6,566 nucleotides of DNA, taken from assembly GCA_020625635.1 (NCBI GenBank), contig JAHLBL010000093.1, forward strand, positions 1 to 6,566, given 5' to 3'. Under the pieces are notes generated by a model that saw only the letters and a program-made list of their open reading frames with translations, searched no databases and was not told the DNA's origin. The stretch is from a bacterium. Its GTDB lineage: Bacteria; Bacillota; Clostridia; Oscillospirales; Acutalibacteraceae. This document shows, piece after piece, positions 1 through 3,543 of this stretch. Within the stretch, counting starts at the first letter, position 1, and every line of letters starts with the position of its first letter. A program made the position numbers and the translations under genes.

Positions 1-508
1 GGAAGCTTACAGCTGGCTTGGAATGAAGCAATCTGGGCTTGCTTTTCAGAGAGCGAATGGGAAGAATGTTCTTTTGAATAACAGCTTCAACGAAGTCCGG
101 AGCACAGAAATACACCATTGCAAAATGATTCTGATAGTACGTTTGAAGATACTATCCCGGCAGATGTTGACGTAGAAAAAAACTACAACAAAAGTGTGGA
201 AACAGGAGCTGCATAAAGAGTTAGAAACTATACTTTCCGGGCTTGAGGGAGATCAAGCAGATGTTATCCGAAAGCATTACTATTATAATGCCTCTTTTGA
301 AGAAATTGCAAAAGCTATGAAACTACACGTCAATGACGTTAAACGCCTAAACGCGGCGGCTATGAGCCGCTTGCGTGCTCCGGCTAATCTTGATCGTCTA
401 CGACCGTATTTTGAGCACAATGAAAGAAAGTCTAAACGAATGTGCGGCAGTTCTACACCGTTGGCTCAACGCATAGAACAGCTTGCCGCTTTAAGAAACA
501 GCGTATGA
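1..508 (+). pseudogene. Degraded sigma-70-family factor of a mobile element (5' end outside window)
   Basis: The last open segment (194-508, 104 codons from a GTG) has the pattern of sigma-70 region 4: at residues 12-61 a helix ending ADVIRKHYYYN, then the helix-turn-helix SFEEIAKAMKLHVNDVKRL, then SRLR. Just upstream, in the frame of base 1, bases 82-189 read NTPLQNDSDSTFEDTIPADV followed by DVEKNYN, which is the acidic linker normally found before region 4 (the 'SLDtPl.dDsD.tl.D.ip' pattern). The two parts join if one A is removed from the A run at 190-193, giving NYNK-VWKQELHKEL. A TAA at 79-81 interrupts the upstream frame and could come from CAA by one C-to-T change. No convincing Shine-Dalgarno precedes the GTG at 194. 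I read this as one sigma-like gene broken by a frameshift and a stop. The alternative is a separate short region-4-only gene overlapping an upstream gene by 23 bases. The family is clear; the broken state is an inference. Confidence 0.62.
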
Positions 509-512
509 AAAG

Positions 513-553
513 AAATATACCGGCTTGGCAATGTTAGCTGAGCCGGTATATTT
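513..553. terminator. Bidirectional terminator between convergent genes
   Basis: A perfect 13-bp stem (AAATATACCGGCT at 513-525 with AGCCGGTATATTT at 541-553) can extend by four more pairs, two of them wobbles, to a 7-base loop. It lies 4 bases after the stop of the sigma-like frame and 13 bases beyond the stop of the convergent ribbon-helix-helix gene. AT-rich flanks on both sides suit termination in both directions. Confidence 0.75.
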
Positions 554-566
554 ATATCATTCCACA

Positions 567-866
567 TCACTCTTTCGGTGCGGACTTAACGATTTCAAAA
601 TCCCCGGCGTCAGAGGTAAAGCGATCCATACGATCAGGCTGTATTCTCGCTGCGCCGGAAAGCACGGTATAATCGCCGTCGCGCTCCATAGTTTCATCTA
701 TAGCGCGTTTTATAAATCCGTTCACGCTCTCGCCTCTCTGTTCAGCGTGAACCTTGATTTTATCTTTTGCGCCCTTTGGAATTGCTATGTTAATTCGATC
801 ATACGTTTTTGCATTATACTTCTCATTGGCACGTTTACGCGCTTCTGTATATTTATTTACTGCCAA
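567..866 (-). CDS. Ribbon-helix-helix (Arc/CopG-like) DNA-binding protein
   Basis: A 99-residue protein. A basic N-terminus (residues 1-20, rich in K and R) is followed by a ribbon-helix-helix fold: strand YDRINIAIPKG (22-32), helix A AKDKIKVHAEQRG (33-45), turn, helix B SVNGFIKRAIDETMERD (47-63). The C-terminal third is probably a flexible tail. Proteins of this class dimerise, bind short operator repeats, and often act as plasmid or toxin-antitoxin repressors. The start is a TTG (864-866): an in-frame TAG lies six codons upstream with no ATG or GTG between, and an AGGCGG Shine-Dalgarno precedes the TTG. No partner toxin is adjacent: the downstream gene is convergent, and the 21-residue peptide upstream is transcribed from its own promoter. 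It is therefore either an orphan regulator or a regulator of the neighbouring small-RNA promoter. The longer plus-strand reading frame over the same bases is antisense to it. Confidence 0.85.
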   Translation of the reverse strand: MAVNKYTEARKRANEKYNAKTYDRINIAIPKGAKDKIKVHAEQRGESVNGFIKRAIDETMERDGDYTVLSGAARIQPDRMDRFTSDAGDFEIVKSAPKE

Positions 867-884
867 AAAAGCACCGCCTATCTA

Positions 885-913
885 TTGACTAATAGTTATA
901 ATTCTGCTATAAT
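885..913 (+). promoter_or_regulatory. Near-consensus promoter of the candidate antitoxin RNA
   Basis: TTGACT (885-890), a 17-base spacer and a perfect TATAAT (908-913) make one of the best sigma-A-type promoters in the window. Transcription would begin near 920. No start codon with a ribosome binding site follows before the hairpin at 966-1000, so the product is most likely a short non-coding RNA. Confidence 0.75.
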
Positions 914-922
914 AAAACCACA
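895..922 (-). promoter_or_regulatory. Promoter of the ribbon-helix-helix gene
   Basis: On the minus strand TTGTGG (922-917), a 17-base spacer and TATAAC (900-895) would start transcription near base 888, leaving a leader of about 22 bases that contains the AGGCGG Shine-Dalgarno. It overlaps, in the opposite direction, the plus-strand promoter at 885-913, so the two probably compete. Their shared bases include the small inverted repeat CTATT-GACT-AATAG (882-895), a possible operator for the encoded protein. Confidence 0.55.
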
Positions 923-948
923 AGGAACAGCTAAAGCAGTTGTTTCCG
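921..948 (+). repeat. Inverted repeat, left copy (5' end of candidate antisense RNA)
   Basis: This 28-base segment, beginning CAAGGAACAGCTAAAG and ending GTTTCCG, matches the minus strand at 1134-1108 with two substitutions and one gap. Each copy lies 7-9 bases after a TATAAT box, so the two convergent transcripts begin with almost the same sequence. Confidence 0.8.
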
Positions 949-965
949 CAGATAGACTTATTTAA

Positions 966-1000
966 AAAGCCGTCTTGCAGTTGCAGTGCAAGGCGGCTTT
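966..1000. terminator. Shared bidirectional terminator of the peptide mRNA and antisense RNA
   Basis: AAAGCCGTCTTGCA (966-979) pairs with TGCAAGGCGGCTTT (987-1000) around a 7-base loop. The plus-strand RNA has 14 pairs including one G-U; the minus-strand RNA has one A-C mismatch. T-rich stretches follow on both strands (ACTTTTTATT on plus; TTTTT then AAAT on minus). The stop codon of the 21-residue peptide (999-1001) overlaps the stem. Confidence 0.8.
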
Positions 1001-1064
1001 ACTTTTTATTCAACGCGACAACGATAATTGTTACGAGAAGTGCAAAGCAAATTATGTATTCCAT
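999..1064 (-). CDS. 21-residue membrane peptide, candidate type I toxin
   Basis: The peptide starts MEYIICFALLVTIIVVAL and ends NKK: one uninterrupted hydrophobic helix of about 16 residues with a positive C-terminal tail, the usual look of a type I toxin or holin-like microprotein. It should sit in the cytoplasmic membrane. The start is well supported: an ATG preceded by AAGGGGGGG (1072-1080) at 7 bases, an unusually G-rich Shine-Dalgarno. It has its own promoter (1144-1172), a leader of about 73 nt with a CTATG/CATAG hairpin (1086-1101), and a terminator that begins at its stop codon. A leader segment GTTTCC (1114-1109) can pair with GGAAAC (1073-1068) just after the G tract, which could hold translation down. 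I cannot assign it to a named toxin family by eye. A neutral membrane microprotein is the alternative. Confidence 0.68.
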   Translation of the reverse strand: MEYIICFALLVTIIVVALNKK

Positions 1065-1107
1065 AACGTTTCCCCCCCTTAACAGCTATGGAGCTGCATA
1101 GAGAAGT

Positions 1108-1134
1108 CGGAAACCACTGCCTTACTGTTCCTTG
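1108..1134 (-). repeat. Inverted repeat, right copy (5' end of peptide mRNA)
   Basis: This 27-base segment reads CAAGGAACAGTAAGGCAG to GGTTTCCG on the minus strand and is the inverted partner of 921-948. It lies in the leader of the 21-residue peptide mRNA. Its GTTTCC end is complementary to GGAAAC at the peptide's ribosome binding site. Confidence 0.8.
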
Positions 1135-1143
1135 CTTAATGGT

Positions 1144-1172
1144 ATTATATCATATAAAAATGTACTTAACAA
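1144..1172 (-). promoter_or_regulatory. Promoter of the 21-residue peptide
   Basis: On the minus strand TTGTTA (1172-1167), a 17-base spacer and a perfect TATAAT (1149-1144) give a start near base 1137. The -35 box lies inside the operator-like sequence at 1161-1177, so a bound repressor would be expected to shut it off. Confidence 0.7.
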
Positions 1173-1177
1173 GTGTA
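1161..1177 (+). repeat. Operator-like 17-mer, copy 1
   Basis: TGTACTTAACAAGTGTA is an imperfect palindrome with ACTT/AAGT arms. It matches the copy at 1228-1244 at 15 of 17 bases and covers the -35 box of the minus-strand peptide promoter. This suggests a binding site for a dimeric repressor; which protein binds is unknown. Confidence 0.6.
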
Positions 1178-1193
1178 AATTGTACACAAAAAA

Positions 1194-1210
1194 TACACTT
1201 AAACATTGTA
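1194..1210 (-). repeat. Operator-like 17-mer, diverged copy 2
   Basis: Read on the minus strand, TACAATGTTTAAGTGTA matches the copy at 1228-1244 at 12 of 17 bases, with the AAGTGTA half intact. It lies between the two divergent promoters. It is weaker than the other two copies and could be a half site. Confidence 0.4.
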
Positions 1211-1221
1211 TAACATGCGAA

Positions 1222-1251
1222 TTGAAATGTACTTATTAAGTGTAGTATAAT
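1222..1251 (+). promoter_or_regulatory. Promoter of the 69-residue protein gene
   Basis: TTGAAA (1222-1227), an 18-base spacer and TATAAT (1246-1251) predict a start near 1258 and a leader of about 55 nt. The operator-like copy at 1228-1244 sits between the boxes. Confidence 0.65.
1228..1244 (+). repeat. Operator-like 17-mer, copy 3
   Basis: TGTACTTATTAAGTGTA fills nearly the whole spacer between the -35 and -10 boxes of the plus-strand promoter at 1222-1251. With the copy at 1161-1177 this implies that one repressor controls both divergent transcripts. Confidence 0.6.
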
Positions 1252-1312
1252 ACAGACACCGAAAGGCAAATACAACAGTAAATCATTATTACATTTTTAG
1301 GAGGATTTTTCT

Positions 1313-1522
1313 ATGAAAGAATTTACTATGGGTGATTTAAGCATTGAGTTGTTTGAAATCCGCGCACTCTGCGACGTAGCGGAATGTTATGCTGAACGTG
1401 CAGCTAACGACAACCCTGATACCCCGGCGTTTGACAACATCTTTTATATGCTCCAGCTTATTCAATCGCGTGTTGCTGAGCTGGAAAAAGCTGTGGATAG
1501 CGCTAACTCCAAAAAGCAGTAA
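1313..1522 (+). CDS. Small acidic helical protein of unknown function
   Basis: 69 residues, not recognised. An AGGAGG Shine-Dalgarno (1299-1304) stands 8 bases before the ATG, and a promoter (1222-1251) and terminator (1545-1583) bracket it, so it is a complete single-gene unit. The sequence looks like two amphipathic helices: LSIELFEIRALCDVAECYAE (about 9-28), then FDNIFYMLQLIQSRVAELEK (about 40-59), joined by the polar turn NDNPDTP. No signal peptide or membrane segment is visible. Net charge is acidic apart from the KK near the C-terminus. Such short helical-hairpin proteins are common cargo of phages and integrative elements in gut Firmicutes. Its promoter shares operator-like repeats with the divergent membrane peptide. 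No function is proposed. Confidence 0.8.
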   Translation: MKEFTMGDLSIELFEIRALCDVAECYAERAANDNPDTPAFDNIFYMLQLIQSRVAELEKAVDSANSKKQ

Positions 1523-1544
1523 TCCGGTTTTCATAATCAATAGA

Positions 1545-1583
1545 GAAATGCCCCTCTGAAAAGAAAACGCAGAGGGGCATTTC
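1545..1583 (+). terminator. Terminator of the 69-residue protein gene
   Basis: A perfect 14-bp stem (GAAATGCCCCTCTG at 1545-1558, CAGAGGGGCATTTC at 1570-1583) with an 11-base loop begins 22 bases after the stop. The T tract is short (TTTCCTATAT), but the stem is very stable. Confidence 0.7.
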
Positions 1584-1611
1584 CTATATGTAGTAAAGCT
1601 ACACAGCGAAT

Positions 1612-1650
1612 AGAAAAAGCGATCCAGCATAAAACTGAATCGCTTTTTCT
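1612..1650. terminator. Bidirectional terminator downstream of ssrA
   Basis: AGAAAAAGCGAT (1612-1623) pairs with ATCGCTTTTTCT (1639-1650), and CAG/CTG pairs inside. The built-in A and T tracts make it a good intrinsic terminator in either direction. It closes the minus-strand dnaX-to-ssrA block and backs up the terminator at 1545-1583. Bases 1651-1724, between it and ssrA, hold no gene, only an 8-bp inverted repeat (GTATTACA at 1659-1666, TGTAATAC at 1712-1719). Confidence 0.75.
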
Positions 1651-1724
1651 CAGTATAAGTATTACAGCCATATTGTTAAGGCAAAACCGCCTACGTAATA
1701 GTAGGTGTTCGTGTAATACTCCTG

Positions 1725-2071
1725 TGGTGGAGATGAGGAGAATCGAACTCCTGTCCGAAAGTTCATTGCCGAGGCTTTCTACGAGTGTAGTTATTGATTT
1801 ACATTCCCTTGGCGTAGCGCCCAATAACAGGCTATGCGCTTCGGTAGTTCCTGATGTGTGACCGCGGTCGGAACAATCCGCGATTCACATTTACCACTAA
1901 GTCGATGCCCTTAACTGAGCCGTGGTGCTCTCAGTCAGGACAGGCAGCATCAAGCTGCCATTGCAACTTTATTAGTGTCAGTTGTTTTAAAAAATTGCGG
2001 ATTTTATAGCGGTCCCGCACCGCTACTCGCTTACCAAGGGTCAAAACCCCCGTCGAAACCTTTACATCCCC
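1725..2071 (-). ncRNA. ssrA: Transfer-messenger RNA (tmRNA)
   Basis: A 347-nt tmRNA. It rescues stalled ribosomes: it is charged with alanine, enters the A site with SmpB, and encodes a degradation tag. The 5' end GGGGATG (2071-2065) pairs with CATCTCC before the encoded ACCA at 1725, forming the acceptor stem. The T arm (GGAGTTCGATTCTCC) and the 5' GTTTCGACGGGGGTTTTGAC segment are characteristic. The tag frame ends GACACTAATAAAGTTGCA then ATGGCAGCT, giving DTNKVAMAA, with TGA at 1952-1950 inside the helix GGCAGC/GCTGCC. The resume codon is not certain; alignment by eye to Bacillus favours GAC (1979-1977). smpB ends 16 bases upstream, so ssrA may be processed from a joint transcript. A weak TAATAT box lies just before its 5' end. 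Confidence 0.97.
1950..1979 (-). other. tmRNA tag reading frame (proteolysis tag)
   Basis: The frame reads D-T-N-K-V-A-M-A-A and stops at TGA. The hydrophobic -VAMAA end replaces the more usual -ALAA, but keeps the C-terminal Ala-Ala recognised by ClpXP-type proteases. The frame is open for several codons further upstream (K-T-T before D), so the exact resume codon is inferred. Confidence 0.65.
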
Positions 2072-2087
2072 ATATATTAAAGCTGCA

Positions 2088-2552
2088 TTAATACTGACTG
2101 TTTTTCAGCGCTCGCTCTATGTCGCGCTTCGCGGAGCGTTTAGCCATATCGTCGCGCTTGTCATAGAGCTTTTTGCCCTTGCAAAGTCCGATTTCGAGCT
2201 TGATGTGATTGCCCTTGAAATACAGACTTAGCGGTATAATGGAGTAGCCTTGCTGCTGCTCCTGTCCCATAAGCTTCATAATCTCACGCTTATGCAGCAG
2301 GAGCTTACGGACTCTCAGCGGATCCTTGCACCACATGGCGCCCTGCTCGTAAACCGATACGTGCATACCGTTTACGAACATTTCGCCCTTGACGATTGAG
2401 CACCAGCTGTCCTTAAGGTTAACCCTTCCCGCGCGGATTGACTTAACCTCGGAGCCCATCAGCTCGATTCCTGCCTCAAATGTTTCGATCACAAAGTAAT
2501 CGTGATAAGCTTTTTTGTTTTTTGCGATAGTTTTTACGGTTTCACTGCTCAC
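2088..2552 (-). CDS. smpB: SsrA-binding protein SmpB
   Basis: A 154-residue protein of normal length for SmpB, the obligate partner of tmRNA: it binds the tRNA-like domain and occupies the decoding centre through its C-terminal tail. The signature is clear: NKKAYHDYFVIETFEAGIEL (12-31), GSEVKSIRAGRVNLKDS (33-49), RVRKLLLHKREI (80-91) and the basic tail GKKLYDKRDDMAKRSAKRDI (126-145) and beyond, which forms the helix in the mRNA channel. The start is a GTG (2552-2550) overlapping the recR TGA as GTGA, so translation is coupled; an AGGA inside the end of recR serves as ribosome binding site. Its cognate RNA ssrA lies 16 bases downstream. The gene appears intact. Confidence 0.97.
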   Translation of the reverse strand: MSSETVKTIAKNKKAYHDYFVIETFEAGIELMGSEVKSIRAGRVNLKDSWCSIVKGEMFVNGMHVSVYEQGAMWCKDPLRVRKLLLHKREIMKLMGQEQQQGYSIIPLSLYFKGNHIKLEIGLCKGKKLYDKRDDMAKRSAKRDIERALKNSQY

Positions 2553-3148
2553 AGCTCATTCCTGCCTTCCAGGGCTCTCGCGAGCGTAATCTGATCCGCG
2601 TACTCGAGGTCTCCGCCGACAGGGATACCGTACGCAAGTCTCGTCACCTTAATACCCATCGGTTTTAAAAGTCTGGAGATATACATCGCCGTAGCGTCGC
2701 CCTCGACAGTCGGGTTTGTCGCCATAATTACCTCTGTGACATCTCCGCTGAGACGGGCGATAAGCTCCTTGATTTTCAGATCATCGGGACCTATGTCGTT
2801 GAGCGGTGAAATCGCTCCGTGAAGTACGTGGTAAGTGCCGTTGTACTCGTTGGTCGCCTCCATAGCCACGGCGTCCCTCGGCGTTTCCACAACGCAGATA
2901 ACGCTTTTGTCGCGTTTCGCGCTCGCGCATACGGGACATAGCTCGCGGTCGGTGAGGTTACAGCACACCTTGCAGTAATGGATTTTTTCGTGCGCGTCGG
3001 TGATCGCGGTCGAAAATCTCTCTGCCTCTGTTTTTGACAGATTCAATACATAATATGCAAGTCGCTGGGCTGTTTTATGACCGATACCTGGCATTTTTTC
3101 AAACTGCTCCACCAGATTCTCCAGCGGAGCAACGTTGTAATTCGCCAT
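2549..3148 (-). CDS. recR: Recombination mediator protein RecR
   Basis: 199 residues, the usual RecR length. With RecO (and RecF) it loads RecA onto SSB-coated single-stranded DNA during gap repair. Domains in order: helix-hairpin-helix (EKMPGIGHKTAQRLAYYVL, 17-35); a four-cysteine zinc motif at C59, C62, C71 and C74; a Toprim domain with VVETPRD (86-92), LHGAISPL (109-116) and EVIMATNPTVEGDATA (139-154); and the C-terminal GIPVGGDLEYAD (174-185). The ATG is separated by one base from the ybaB stop (TGA-T-ATG), which points to translational coupling. Its 3' end overlaps smpB by 4 bases. All expected key residues are present. Confidence 0.97.
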   Translation of the reverse strand: MANYNVAPLENLVEQFEKMPGIGHKTAQRLAYYVLNLSKTEAERFSTAITDAHEKIHYCKVCCNLTDRELCPVCASAKRDKSVICVVETPRDAVAMEATNEYNGTYHVLHGAISPLNDIGPDDLKIKELIARLSGDVTEVIMATNPTVEGDATAMYISRLLKPMGIKVTRLAYGIPVGGDLEYADQITLARALEGRNEL

Positions 3149-3149
3149 A

Positions 3150-3500
3150 TCAGAAGAGTCCGGGGATATTAAGTCCGCCCGAGAGAGCGCCCATTGTCTC
3201 TTCTTTGTCGTTTGTCGCGGCTCTGAGAGCCTCGTTAGTAGCTGCCATTATGAGGTCGCAGAGCATCTCTGAATCCTCGGGATCGATGACCTCGGGCTCG
3301 ATCTCTACGGATTTGAGCTCCATCTTGCCCGTTACAACAACCTTTACCGCGTTGCCGCCTGAGGTTGCGGAGTACTCCTTCTCCTCAAGAGCTAAGGTAG
3401 CTGCCTCCATCTCTTCCTGCATCTTCTGTGCCTGACGGGCGATCTGCTGCATATTTCCTGCGCCGCCGCCACCGTATCCTTTGGGTAATCTTGCTTTCAT
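3150..3500 (-). CDS. ybaB: YbaB/EbfC-family nucleoid-associated protein
   Basis: A 116-residue protein of the YbaB/EbfC family (YaaK in Bacillus), small dimeric DNA-binding proteins thought to shape the nucleoid. The N-terminus is Gly-rich (YGGGGAGNM, 9-17), followed by a long helix (QQIARQAQKMQEEMEAATLA, 18-37). A beta region AVKVVVTGKMELKSVEIEPE (51-70) and a second helix (EDSEMLCDLIMAATNEALRA, 75-94) come next. The C-terminus ends GGLNIPGLF, as is typical. The ATG has GGAGG (3508-3512) at 7 bases. It lies 43 bases after dnaX and one base before recR, the conserved dnaX-ybaB-recR order. Confidence 0.96.
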   Translation of the reverse strand: MKARLPKGYGGGGAGNMQQIARQAQKMQEEMEAATLALEEKEYSATSGGNAVKVVVTGKMELKSVEIEPEVIDPEDSEMLCDLIMAATNEALRAATNDKEETMGALSGGLNIPGLF

Positions 3501-3543
3501 ATTGATTCCTCCGTAAAATTATTTTTCTGAAATAGAATTATAT

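Larger units (their letters stand above)
920..1006 (+). ncRNA. Candidate antisense RNA (type I antitoxin-like)
   Basis: Predicted transcript of about 87 nt, from the promoter at 885-913 to the hairpin at 966-1000 and the T-rich stretch after it. It has no ATG. The 5' part can fold GGAACAGCT / AGTTGTTTCC (924-947) into a stem-loop with one bulged U. The 3' part, about 960-1006, is complementary to the end of the convergent peptide mRNA, including its stop codon. Convergent transcripts overlapping at their 3' ends are the layout of known type I toxin-antitoxin pairs such as TxpA/RatA and BsrG/SR4 of Bacillus. The 5' 28 bases are a near copy of the 5' end of the peptide mRNA itself. Promoter and terminator are seen; the RNA's existence and antitoxin role are inferred. 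Confidence 0.5.

Noticed and set aside
525..965. 146-codon plus-strand frame
   Set aside because: It runs antisense through the ribbon-helix-helix gene and crosses the terminator, two promoters and the start of the small RNA; the protein has no recognisable pattern.
949..1107. Invertible DNA segment flanked by the 27-28-base inverted repeats
   Set aside because: Inversion would place the peptide under the other promoter, but the repeats are imperfect, no dedicated invertase is adjacent, and the shared terminator already explains the convergent layout. It was kept only as a remote alternative.
1337..1861. Frames at 1337-1630 (minus), 1537-1824 (minus) and 1673-1861 (plus)
   Set aside because: They cross terminators, the 69-residue gene in antisense, and the tmRNA; none has a ribosome binding site or family pattern.
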